Shown piece after piece: positions 33,542-42,206 of a stretch of DNA of 64,000 nucleotides. The position numbers were made by a program, and so were the translations under genes. The stretch's first letter is position 1. Every line of letters starts with the position of its first letter. The notes beneath the pieces were generated by a model. That model worked only from the letters and a program-made list of their open reading frames with translations, was not told where the DNA came from and did no database searches. This DNA is from CAVUMR01 sp963742715 (GTDB lineage: Bacteria; Actinomycetota; Actinomycetes; Mycobacteriales; Micromonosporaceae): the NCBI GenBank assembly GCA_963742715.1, contig CAVUMR010000002.1, positions 2,294,001 through 2,358,000 on the forward strand. Reading direction: 5' to 3'.

Positions 33542-34746
33542 CAGCTGTCCTCCTGGTGCGCCGCGAGCAGCTCGCCGATCCGATGCCGCGCCCAGGATTC
33601 GGCGGCGGCGACTTCTTCGACGGTACCTGGTTCATCGAAGTCGGGTGCTTCCGCGAGGGCCCGGCTGATCAGGTCCACGATCCGGGTGAAAGGCAGCCGG
33701 CCGGCCAGGAACGCGGCCACGCATTCCTCGTTCGCGGCGTTGTAGATCGCCGGCCGGCACCGGCCGGCCCGACCGGCTTCCCGGGCCACCCGTACCGCCG
33801 GGAACGCCTCGTCGTCCAGCGGCTCGAACTGCCAGCTGTGCGCCGTCGACCAGTCCATCGCCGGTGCCGCGTCCGCGACCCGGTCCGGCCAGCCGAGGGC
33901 CAGCGCGATCGGCAGCCGCATGTCCGGTGGGCTGACCTGGGCGAGCGTGGAGCCGTCGGTGAACTCGACCATCGAATGCACGATCGACTGCGGGTGTACG
34001 ACCACGTCGATCCGGTCGTACGGCAGGTCGAACAGCTCGTGCGCCTCGATCAGTTCGAGCCCCTTGTTCACCAGCGTGGCCGAGTTGATCGTCACCACCG
34101 GACCCATGTCCCAGGTGGGGTGGGCCAGCGCATCGGCCGCGGTGACCCCGGCCAGCTCCGCCCGGGTACGACCGCGGAACGGTCCGCCGCTCGCGGTCAG
34201 TACCAGCTTGCGCACCTCGGTCGCCCGCCCGCCGCGCAGGCACTGGGCCAGCGCGCTGTGCTCGGAGTCGACCGGCACGATCTGCCCCGGTTTCGCCAGC
34301 TTGCGTACCAGCGAACCAGCCGCGACCAGCGATTCCTTGTTGGCCAGCGCGAGCGTCCGGCCGGCCCGCAGCGCGGCCAGGGTCGGACCCAGCCCGACCG
34401 ATCCGGTGATCCCGTTGAGCACCAGGTCACAGGGCCATTCGGCCAGCTCGGTGGCGGCCTGCGGTCCGGCCAGGATCTTCGGGATGCGGAACCCACCGAA
34501 GCTGTACCCCCGCCGCTGCGCCTCGGCGTAGAAGGCCAACTGCAGATCCTGTACGACGCTGGACCGGGCGACCGCGACCGCGTCCACGTCCAGCGCGAGC
34601 GCCTGTTCGGCGAGCAGCTCGACGTTGCCGCCGCCACCGGCGATGGCGACCACCCGGAACTGGTCCGGATTGCGCTGGATGACATCGATGGCCTGGGTGC
34701 CGATCGAACCGGTCGAGCCCAGCAGTACGACGTCCCGCGGCGACAT
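33541..34746 (-). CDS. dxr: 1-deoxy-D-xylulose-5-phosphate reductoisomerase
   Basis: DXR converts DXP to MEP, the first committed step of the MEP pathway. The 401-residue protein has the NADPH-binding GSTGSIGTQ, the substrate-binding metal site VDSEHSALAQCL, the flexible loop TASGGPFRG, and NKGLELIEAH. It starts at ATG 34746, 33 bp downstream of the AGPS-like gene's stop. The dxr-protease-ispG order is standard for actinobacteria. Confidence 0.97.
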   Translation of the reverse strand: MSPRDVVLLGSTGSIGTQAIDVIQRNPDQFRVVAIAGGGGNVELLAEQALALDVDAVAVARSSVVQDLQLAFYAEAQRRGYSFGGFRIPKILAGPQAATELAEWPCDLVLNGITGSVGLGPTLAALRAGRTLALANKESLVAAGSLVRKLAKPGQIVPVDSEHSALAQCLRGGRATEVRKLVLTASGGPFRGRTRAELAGVTAADALAHPTWDMGPVVTINSATLVNKGLELIEAHELFDLPYDRIDVVVHPQSIVHSMVEFTDGSTLAQVSPPDMRLPIALALGWPDRVADAAPAMDWSTAHSWQFEPLDDEAFPAVRVAREAGRAGRCRPAIYNAANEECVAAFLAGRLPFTRIVDLISRALAEAPDFDEPGTVEEVAAAESWARHRIGELLAAHQEDS

Positions 34747-34779
34747 GGCGTCATTGTCCAGTACCGCTGGAGCCAGCTG

Positions 34780-36501
34780 TCAGCGGCCGGCTCTGCGCTG
34801 ACCCTTCCGCCCGACCTCGACGGTGTCCGTACCACCCGTTGGAGTGCCGCCGGTCGGGCGGGATCCGGCGGCGTCGGGCAGCAGCACGCCCGGATTGAGC
34901 ACGCCGGCCGGGTCGAGCGCCTGCTTGACCGCCCGCAGCGCGGTCATGCCCACCTCCCCCACCTCGGCCGGCAGCCAGGCGGCGTGATCGGCGCCCACCG
35001 CGTGATGATGGGTGAGCGTGCCGCCGCCGGCCATGATCGCGTCCGTGACCGCGCGCTTGGCCTTCGTCCACTGGCCGACCGGATCGTCGGCGTCCTGCTC
35101 GGCCAGCACCGTGGTGTAGAGCGACGCGCCGGAGCGGTACAGGTGCGACACGTGCGTGAGTACCAGCGCGCGCTCGCCCAGCGCGGTCGTCAGCGCGGTG
35201 CGGATCCGCTCGTACAACAGGGGCAGCTGGGACCAGCTCGTCGCGGTCTCCACCGTCTCGGCCAGTACGCCATGATCGAGCAGCGTGTCCCGCAGGTACG
35301 GCGCGTCGTACCGGCCGTGCAGCCAGGCCCGCCCCGGCGCGGTACCCAGCGGGGTGCCACCGTGCTCCCGGATCAGTCGTACCGCGGCCCGCCGGCGCCA
35401 GCCCACCTCACCGCCGGTGCCCTCCCAGCCGAGGACTGCCCGGCAACCGTGCCGGTGACCGCGCAGGGCCAGGTACGCCCGGGCGGCCCGACCGGCACCG
35501 GCCAGCAGTACCGACGCCTGCGTCTCGGCCGGGTCGGACAGCCGGCACACGTCCGGCATCACCCCCGGGCCGAGCCGTTGGGCCAGCGCGCGGAAGGCCG
35601 CGATACCGGTGGGCAGGTCCGGGAACGACCAGCCCTCGTACCGGGTGTGCTCCGGCGCCGGCCGGACCACCACGGTCGCCTCGGTGATCACGCCGTACAC
35701 GCCCTCGGAGCCCACCAGCAGGTCGAGCAGCCGCGGTCCGGCCGCGCTGGCAGGACCGCGGCCGAGCACCAGCTCACCCACTGGGGTGGCACAGCGCAGG
35801 CCGACCACCAGGTCGTCGGCCCGGCCGTACCCGGCGGATGCCTGCCCGGCCGACCGGGTGGCGAGCCAGCCGCCGACGGTGGAGTAGCGGAAGCTCTGCG
35901 GGAAGTGACCGAGGGTGAACCCGTGCGCCCGCAGTGCCTGCTCCACCTCCGGGCCGCGCATGCCGGCCTGCAGCGTCGCGGTCATCGACACCGGGTCCAC
36001 CTCGACCAGCCGGTCGAGCCGGCCCAGGTCGAGCGCCACCGCCGGCCGGCTCACCGGCGTGACGCCGCCGACCACGCTGGTGCCGCCGCCGAACGGGATG
36101 ACCGCGACCCCGTGCTCGGCGCAGACCGCGAGCACGTCGTTGATCTCGGCCGGTACCGCCGGGGACAGCACCGCGTCCGGGGCGTACCGCAGGTCACCGC
36201 GGCGCAGCCGGACCAGGTCGAGGTACCCCCGGCCGGCGGCGTGCCGGATCCGGCTCTCCGCGGTGGTGCTCACCCACTGCGCGCCGATCGCGTTCGCCAG
36301 CCGATCCAGCACTCCGTCCGGCAGCGCCGGCGCGGGCAGCGCGATATCGGCCGACTTCACCACCGGGCTCGCCCGATCCAGGTCGATCCCCAACGTGCGG
36401 GCCAGGTACGCCAGCGCGGCCGGTGGAGTGGCCGGACGGTCGGCCGGGGCTGCCCAGCCGTACCAGATCGGCTGCCGGTCCTCGTGCGACGGCTCGGTCA
36501 T
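34780..36501 (-). CDS. FAD-binding oxidase, alkylglycerone-phosphate-synthase-like
   Basis: The 573-residue flavoprotein is of the VAO/PCMH type: the FAD loop PFGGGTSVVGG, a TLQAGMRGPEVEQALRAHG helix, and a C-terminal half that contains LVLTHVSHLYRSGASLYTT and the HHHAVG motif. Plant and animal AGPS show a similar HHHGxG motif that binds the substrate. The reaction may be on acyl-DHAP or another alpha-hydroxy acid. The start is ATG 36501. It is divergent from the TetR-glpD unit, and only 16 bp separate the two starts. Confidence 0.87.
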   Translation of the reverse strand: MTEPSHEDRQPIWYGWAAPADRPATPPAALAYLARTLGIDLDRASPVVKSADIALPAPALPDGVLDRLANAIGAQWVSTTAESRIRHAAGRGYLDLVRLRRGDLRYAPDAVLSPAVPAEINDVLAVCAEHGVAVIPFGGGTSVVGGVTPVSRPAVALDLGRLDRLVEVDPVSMTATLQAGMRGPEVEQALRAHGFTLGHFPQSFRYSTVGGWLATRSAGQASAGYGRADDLVVGLRCATPVGELVLGRGPASAAGPRLLDLLVGSEGVYGVITEATVVVRPAPEHTRYEGWSFPDLPTGIAAFRALAQRLGPGVMPDVCRLSDPAETQASVLLAGAGRAARAYLALRGHRHGCRAVLGWEGTGGEVGWRRRAAVRLIREHGGTPLGTAPGRAWLHGRYDAPYLRDTLLDHGVLAETVETATSWSQLPLLYERIRTALTTALGERALVLTHVSHLYRSGASLYTTVLAEQDADDPVGQWTKAKRAVTDAIMAGGGTLTHHHAVGADHAAWLPAEVGEVGMTALRAVKQALDPAGVLNPGVLLPDAAGSRPTGGTPTGGTDTVEVGRKGQRRAGR

Positions 36502-36504
36502 CGA

Positions 36505-36510
36505 TACAGT
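36505..36510 (+). promoter_or_regulatory. TACAGT -10 box of a leaderless TetR transcript
   Basis: TACAGT ends 7 bases before the GTG start at 36518, which places the expected transcript start at the first base of the start codon. The divergent gene starts at 36501, so both promoters must share this 16-bp gap and the first codons. Confidence 0.5.
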
Positions 36511-36517
36511 GTGACAT

Positions 36518-37147
36518 GTGACGTCTATTCGTAACGCTCCACTCCCGGCCCACGGCGGACCGCCGGAGCCGGAGCCGGGTGGCCACCTCGAATCGATGAT
36601 CCTCGATGCCGCTCGGGACCTGGTCATGCAGGTCGGCGTGCGGCGGGCCACCGCCACCGACGTCGCCCGCCGCGCCGGCATCAGCCGGATGACGCTGTAC
36701 CGGCGGTTCCGGGACGTGGAGGCGCTGCTGGTCGCGCTGCTCACCCGGGAGGTCGAGCGGCTGCTCGGCGAGCTGGTGGCCGGCACCGCGGGCACCGGTA
36801 CCGCCCGGCAGCAACTGGTCGTGGTGGCGGTCGAGGGCGTCGACCGGCTGGCCGCCGACCCGCTGTTCGCCCGGCTGGTGGAGGTCGACCCGGAAGTGCT
36901 GCTGCCGTACCTGCTGGAGCGCTCCGGCTCGAGCCACCGGCTGGTACGCGAGCACCTCGCCGACCTGCTGGCCGCCGGCCGCGAGGACGGCTCGATCCGG
37001 CCACTGGACGGCGAGGCGGCCAGCTGGGTGCTGCTGCTGGTACTGCAGGCGTTCGTGTACGGCGCCCGGGTACTGGCCAAGGAAGCCGAACCGGAGCTGG
37101 TACACGCCGAGCTGCGCCTGCTTCTCGACCGGTACCTCGCGCCATGA
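36518..37147 (+). CDS. TetR-family transcriptional regulator
   Basis: The 209-residue regulator has the TetR N-terminal helix-turn-helix (about 27-72): LESMILDAARDLVMQVG and TDVARRAGISRMTLYRRFRDVE. The C-terminal ligand domain ends at LLDRYLAP. A GTG at 36518 starts it, and its stop overlaps the glpD start (ATGA). It probably regulates itself, the divergent flavoprotein gene and glpD; glycerol-phosphate or lipid signals are a guess. Confidence 0.9.
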   Translation: MTSIRNAPLPAHGGPPEPEPGGHLESMILDAARDLVMQVGVRRATATDVARRAGISRMTLYRRFRDVEALLVALLTREVERLLGELVAGTAGTGTARQQLVVVAVEGVDRLAADPLFARLVEVDPEVLLPYLLERSGSSHRLVREHLADLLAAGREDGSIRPLDGEAASWVLLLVLQAFVYGARVLAKEAEPELVHAELRLLLDRYLAP

Positions 37148-38703
37148 CCGCGCCGGGGTACCGCAGTCGGCTGGACCGGGCCCGGCGGGATCGCGACCTG
37201 GCCGCGCTCACCGATGGGCGCACCGTGGACGTCGCGGTGATCGGCGGCGGGGTGGTCGGTGCCGGGGTGGCGCTGGACGCGGCGTCGCGCGGGCTGTCGG
37301 TGGCGCTGCTGGAACGTACCGATCTCGCCGCCGGTACGAGCAGCGCGTCCAGCAAGCTCATCCACGGCGGGCTGCGCTACCTGGCCGGTGGCGATGTCGG
37401 ACTGGCCTGGGAATCCGCGGCCGAACGGGCGGTGCTGTTCCGGCGTACCGCGCCGCACCTGGTCCGGCCGCTGCCGTTCCTCACCCCGTACGGCCGCGGT
37501 TTCGGCAGCGGCCACGGCACGTTGGCCACGCTCGCGGTACACGTGGCCGACGGGATGCGCCGGTTCACCGGCACCCGCAGCGGCGTGCTGCCCGGCCCGC
37601 GCCGGGTGACCGCGACCGAGGCGCGGGTGCTCGCGCCGGGGCTGCGGCCGACCGGCCTGGCCGGCGCGGTCGAGCACTGGGACGGCCAACTCGTCGACGA
37701 CGCCCGGTTGGTCGTCGCGATCGCGCGTACCGCCGCCGGGCTGGGTGCCCGGATCGTCACCCGGTGCGCGGTGGACCGGGTCGACGGCGGCCGGATCACC
37801 GCCCACGACCACCGCACCGGTGAACGGTTCGAGTTCACCGCCCGGGCTGTCATCAACGCCACCGGCGTGTGGGCCGGAGCGCTCGATCCGGCCGTCGCGC
37901 TACGGCCCAGCCGGGGCGTACACCTGGTGGTACCGGCCGGCGTCCTCGGCGACCTGCGCGCCGGACTGAACGTGCCGGTACCGGGTGAGCGGAACCGGTT
38001 CGTATTCGCGCTCCCCCAGCAGGACAGCACTGTCTACATCGGACTCACCGACGACCCGGTGTCCGGACCGGTACCCGATGCGGTGACCGCCGACGCCGGT
38101 GACATCGGATTCCTGCTCGACGTACTGAGCCGGGCGCTTGCCGTACCGGTCGACCGCGCGGACGTGGTCGGTACGTTCGCCGGGATGCGGCCGCTGGTGG
38201 CCGGTCGGGACCCGGACTCCCGTACCGCCGACCTGTCCCGGCGGCACGTCGTGATCGACCGGGGCGACCGGCTCCTGACCGTCGTCGGGGGCAAGCTCAC
38301 CACGTACCGCCGGATGGCCGCGGACGCGGTCGACCAGGCGGTCCGGGGGTACGCGCTGCGCTGCGGCGACTGCCGTACCGCCGACCTGCCGCTGGTGGGC
38401 GCGGCCGGACGGGGCGCCCTGCGCCGGGTCGCGGCGCCGAGTCGACTGGTCAGCAGGTACGGGACGGAAGCTCCGGTGGTCGCCGCGCTGGCCGACCGCG
38501 ATCCGGCGCTGCTGCGCCCGGCGGTACCCGGGGTGCCGGTACTCGGCGTGGAGCTGCTGTACGGCGTGCTCGCCGAGGGCGCGCTCGAAGTGGACGATCT
38601 GCTCGCCCGGCGTACCCGCGCGACCCTGGTCCGGGACTGGGCGCAGGCACTGCGACCCGCCGCCGCCGAAGCGTTCGAACTGGCCGACAGCCTGCCGGCC
38701 TGA
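37144..38703 (+). CDS. glpD: FAD-dependent glycerol-3-phosphate dehydrogenase
   Basis: GlpD oxidises sn-glycerol-3-phosphate to DHAP and passes electrons to quinone. The 519-residue protein has the Rossmann FAD motif VIGGGVVGAG, the SSKLIHGGLRYL substrate segment, NATGVWAG, and the C-terminal GGKLTTYRRMA block. The start ATG overlaps the TetR stop. Upstream lies the regulator and opposite it the AGPS-like flavoprotein, so the pair could connect DHAP with acyl/alkyl-DHAP chemistry. Confidence 0.94.
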   Translation: MTAPGYRSRLDRARRDRDLAALTDGRTVDVAVIGGGVVGAGVALDAASRGLSVALLERTDLAAGTSSASSKLIHGGLRYLAGGDVGLAWESAAERAVLFRRTAPHLVRPLPFLTPYGRGFGSGHGTLATLAVHVADGMRRFTGTRSGVLPGPRRVTATEARVLAPGLRPTGLAGAVEHWDGQLVDDARLVVAIARTAAGLGARIVTRCAVDRVDGGRITAHDHRTGERFEFTARAVINATGVWAGALDPAVALRPSRGVHLVVPAGVLGDLRAGLNVPVPGERNRFVFALPQQDSTVYIGLTDDPVSGPVPDAVTADAGDIGFLLDVLSRALAVPVDRADVVGTFAGMRPLVAGRDPDSRTADLSRRHVVIDRGDRLLTVVGGKLTTYRRMAADAVDQAVRGYALRCGDCRTADLPLVGAAGRGALRRVAAPSRLVSRYGTEAPVVAALADRDPALLRPAVPGVPVLGVELLYGVLAEGALEVDDLLARRTRATLVRDWAQALRPAAAEAFELADSLPA

Positions 38704-38730
38704 TCCGCCGCGCCCGGCCCGGAGGTTGCC

Positions 38731-38805
38731 CGCCTGGCCATTAACGCCCGGCCGTCAAGCGCCTGGCCATCAAGCGCCCGGCCGCTACCCGCCTGGCCGG
38801 CCGTT
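38731..38805. repeat. 15-bp tandem repeats between glpD and a TetR gene
   Basis: About five imperfect copies of a unit like CGCCTGGCCATCAAG or CGCCCGGCCGTCAAG run through the gap after glpD. They are degenerate but keep the 15-base period. The next gene starts at 38845. Confidence 0.7.
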
Positions 38806-38844
38806 ACGCTGAGCCGGAGCTAACACTGTTTACGGAGGTGCCCG

Positions 38845-39594
38845 GTGACCGGGACGACCGGCCGGCGGAGCCGGCCGCGGGCAGAGCTGGTCGCCGAGAT
38901 CGTCCAGACCGCGCGCCGGCAACTGGTACGGGACGGCCCGGCCGGGATCTCGTTGCGCGCGATCGCCCGCGAGCTGGGGCTGACCGCGCCCGCGCTGTAC
39001 CGCTACTTCCCGAGCCTGGACGCGCTGATCGGGGCGCTGGTGGCCGACCTGTACGACGAACTCCGGGGCGCGTTGGAGCAGGCCATGCGGCCGTTGCCGG
39101 CCGACGCGATCGGCCGGCGGCTCAACACGGCCAGCCACGCGTTCCGGGCCTGGGCCATCGAGCATCCGGCCGAGTTCGCGGCGGTCTTCGGCAGCCCGGT
39201 GCTCGGTGTCCACCGCACTGCGTCGTCCCGCGCCGAGGCGCCGCTCGGATCCGATCTTGTCGAGGGCGGCGTCGAGGCGCTGCCGGATCAGGCCGGGCGC
39301 CGGTTCGGCGCGCTGTTCGCCGACCTGTTCGTCCAGCTGTGGCAGCGGCACCGGTTTCCCACGCCCGATCCGGAGCGGCTGCACCCGGCGCTCCGCGACC
39401 AGCTCGACGCCTTCGGCGCCACCCTCGGCGGCGTACTGCCGGCCGAGGCGGTCTACGTGTACCTGTCCTGCTGGATGCGGCTGTACGGCGCGGTGACCAT
39501 GGAGGTCTTCGGACACCTGTCGTTCGCGCTCAGCGACGGCGAGCACCTGTTCACCGCCGAACTCGACCGGATCGCGCGGGACCTGCGGCTCTGA
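38845..39594 (+). CDS. TetR-family regulator (WHG-type ligand domain)
   Basis: The 249-residue regulator has a TetR helix-turn-helix (about 14-60: ISLRAIARELGLTAPALYRYFPS split over positions) and a WHG-like C-terminal domain, with the family mark AWAIEHPAEFAAVFGSPV. The GTG at 38845 follows GGAGGTG. Upstream, AACACTGTT at 38822-38830 forms a small palindrome of the kind that WHG-type TetR proteins often bind. The target gene is not obvious; the following gene runs on the other strand. Confidence 0.88.
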   Translation: MTGTTGRRSRPRAELVAEIVQTARRQLVRDGPAGISLRAIARELGLTAPALYRYFPSLDALIGALVADLYDELRGALEQAMRPLPADAIGRRLNTASHAFRAWAIEHPAEFAAVFGSPVLGVHRTASSRAEAPLGSDLVEGGVEALPDQAGRRFGALFADLFVQLWQRHRFPTPDPERLHPALRDQLDAFGATLGGVLPAEAVYVYLSCWMRLYGAVTMEVFGHLSFALSDGEHLFTAELDRIARDLRL

Positions 39595-39666
39595 TCGCCG
39601 GATCACCGCCAGCCGTATCAACCCGGCCCCGGCCCGTCTCGACCTCACCAGCGGTGGCCGCGCGGG

Positions 39667-41251
39667 TCAGCCCGACTGGTCGGGTACCACCGGAGCGGGC
39701 TCGTCGGCGCGCCGGGACCGGATCCCGTGGCCGACGCTGGTGAGGCAGCGGCCGGTCGCCAGGTCGAACTTCCAGCCGTGCAGCTGGCAGGTCAGTACAC
39801 CGTCGTCGACGATGCCGAACCGGGTCAGGTCGGCCTTCAGGTGCGGGCAGCGCCGCTGCACCATCCAGTCGCCCAGCTTGATGTCCTCGGCGTCCGGCTT
39901 CTGCTCGTCGTACCAGCCCTCGGCGTACTTGAGCCGCTCCTCGGACAGGCACTTGAAGAACGCGTAGACGAACTCGTTGTACTGGCCGATCCGCGCCGCC
40001 GAGAAGCGGCAGGACAGGAACAGCGAGTTGACCCAGTCGACCTCGTCGATGTGCAGCAGGTGCTCGACCAGCGCGCGCTCGGTGCGGAACCGGTACCGCA
40101 CCTTCTCGTCCGCGTACGGCCGGACCTCCTTGCCGGGGAAGTCGACCACGATCGACTCGACCGACTCGCCGTCGTAGCCGACCAGGTCGAACCGCACCGG
40201 CCCGCCGACCCCGGCCGCGATGTAGATCGACTCGTCCAGCAGCGGCTCGATGCCGCTGCTTCATCTCGGCCAGCACGTCGATCTCCGGGTGCCGCCAGGA
40301 CGCCTTCTCGGCCGCGATGACCGGCCGCTTGCCGCTCGCGCGTACGCCTCGCAGGTGCTCTTCCTTGTTCGCGAAGAACGCGTACGTCCGGCACCGGGTG
40401 GCGTGGTCGGGCAGCCGTCCGCGGTGAGCTCGGCCGACGCTGCCCGGCAGCAGCAGCACGCCGTTGTCGCCGCCGACCTTGGCGTAGTCGGTCGATGAAC
40501 ACCTGCTGGTCGGGGAAGATGTTGCCCTCGTCGCCGAAGATGTCGTTGAACTGCCACAACTCGTCGTCGAGGAAGCACGGCGGGCCGGCGATCGGGAAGA
40601 CGTGCGAGCGCCTTCAGGTCGTCGATGTAGCGCCAGGTGCGGTCGAACTGGCGGTCGCGCTTCTGCTTGCCGAACGCCGTCTTCGCCGCGCTGCGGCAGC
40701 TCGTAGACCATCGGGTACCAGATCGCGCCGGAGAACTGCAGCATGTGCGCGTGCACGTGGCCCAGCTCGGCGAACGATGGTCAGGTCGGTCGGGCGGGCG
40801 TCGTTCTGGTTGAGCAGCCGTACGCCGTCGTGCTCGACCCACAGCGACGAGTCGCCGATCGGGCCGTCGGTCGGCGCGGTCAGCGCCTGGATCATCACCT
40901 TCAGGCCGCCGTCGAGCTCGATGCACCTCGTTCGTGGTCGTCTTGAGGAAGCTGGTGAAGCCGAGCTCGCGCAGCTCGTCCTCGAGCTCGGCTGGTCGGG
41001 TACTCCGGCAGCAGCACGGGTCGCCTTCGAGATGACCGCTCCGTCAGGTGCTTCGCGTCGAAGTGGTCCCGGTGCAGGTGCGACACGTACAGGTAGTCGA
41101 CGTGGCCGAGCGGCTCCCAGTCGAGCTGGGAGTTGTCCGGGAACGGGAACCACGACGCGAAGTACGCCGGGTTGACCCACGGGTCGCACAGGATGCTGCC
41201 CGCGGCGGTGTCGATCCGCATGCTCGCGTGGCCGGTGCCGGTCAGTCGCAC
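39667..41251 (-). CDS. MBL-fold / Rieske [2Fe-2S] fusion protein (frame broken at many points)
   Basis: The intended product is about 528 residues. From a GTG at 41251, preceded by GGAAGG, the N-terminal metallo-beta-lactamase domain has CDPWVNP and the metal site SHLHRDHFD. The C-terminal Rieske domain (coding about 39,700-39,860) has CPH and, 17 residues later, CQLHGWKFD. A middle region aligns in pieces in all three frames. The layout resembles CMP-N-acetylneuraminate monooxygenase-like proteins, an MBL domain fused to a Rieske domain. At least ten single-base indels between about 40,250 and 41,045 break the frame. The 176-residue end from 40197 is intact. Confidence 0.8.
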
Positions 41252-41524
41252 GGTGCGGTCCTTCCTGATCGTCTGGTGTCTATCAAACGTCCATCGCGTC
41301 TGCTGCGTCGGCGGAGCGTGCGCACGGCGCGGACGGCGGCCTCGACAAGGCGGGCCGGGTACCCGCCAGACGCTACCGCAGCGGAGCGTGGCGCCGGTGC
41401 GGCCGGTCCGGCGGTCGTGTGGGCCGGCAGCCGGCCGCGGTCGGCGTGCCCGCCGGGTCGCTCGATCGACGTACCCGTGGGCGTGCCACACTAAGCGCCA
41501 GCGAGCGCACGGGAAGGACCGAAC

Positions 41525-41753
41525 GTGGCTGGTACACCATCTGAGGAAGTCACCTCGCCCGACCAGCACAAGCCAGGGCATCCGAAGACTTGCCCGCGCT
41601 GGTGCGATCATCACGGTCCTGCTGCTGCTCGCGATGCTGTTCGGCAATCACAAGGGCCACATCGAGGACCTGTACCTGGTCGGCGTCGCGGCGTTGATCG
41701 TCGGCGTACTCATCGCTGACTGGCTGCTCCGCAAGAACGGACTGAAGTCCTAG
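41525..41753 (+). CDS. DUF2631 membrane protein (one frameshift)
   Basis: The protein starts at GTG 41525 behind GGAAGGACC and reads VAGTPSEEVTSPDQHKPGH. It then continues in the other frame as RRLARAGAIITVLLLLAMLFG and a second hydrophobic segment ending DWLLRKNGLKS. This is the DUF2631 family, about 75 residues, with two membrane segments. An extra C near 41583 (CATCCGA for CATCGA) breaks the frame. DUF2631 genes lie near rlmN, cdsA and dxr in actinobacteria. Its function is unknown. Confidence 0.82.
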
Positions 41754-41845
41754 CCGCTGGACCGACCCGCGCCCGGTGACCGGACCTCGTCACCGGCGCA
41801 TTTTGTCGCGGCGCTTCTCGCGTGCCGCTTATCGCCAGCGCCCTG

Positions 41846-41962
41846 GCGCCCTTTGTTGGCCGCGCCCCTTTGCTGGCCGCGCCCCCTTTGTTGGCCGCGC
41901 CCCTTTGCTGGCCGCGCCCTTTGTTGGGCCGCACTATTTGTTGGCCGCGCCCGTTGTTAACC
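41846..41962. repeat. Seven 16-18-bp tandem repeats between convergent genes
   Basis: Units run GCGCCCCTTTGTTGGCC with small length and base changes (TTGTTGG and TTGCTGG alternate). They fill most of the gap between DUF2631 and DivIVA. The rest of 41754-42206 (453 bp) shows no gene; some repeated GCGCC motifs continue beyond the regular array. Confidence 0.88.
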
Positions 41963-42206
41963 GCGCCGTCGGCGCCCTTGACCGGGCTGTTTGCCAGGAG
42001 CGCCTTCTTAACCGCGCCATTGTCGGCACCGCCCGCGATGCATCCCGGCGCACCCGCGCCCGGCTGACCGCGCCATCGACCCTGCGGGCCACCGCGAGAC
42101 GGGACTCAGCGGGCCGCCGGACTATGCCGGCCGACCGCGAGACCACGGATCGCGAGCCCGCGGATCGCGAGCCTCCTGAACCCGTGGCCCTGCGGGCGGA
42201 CGAGGC

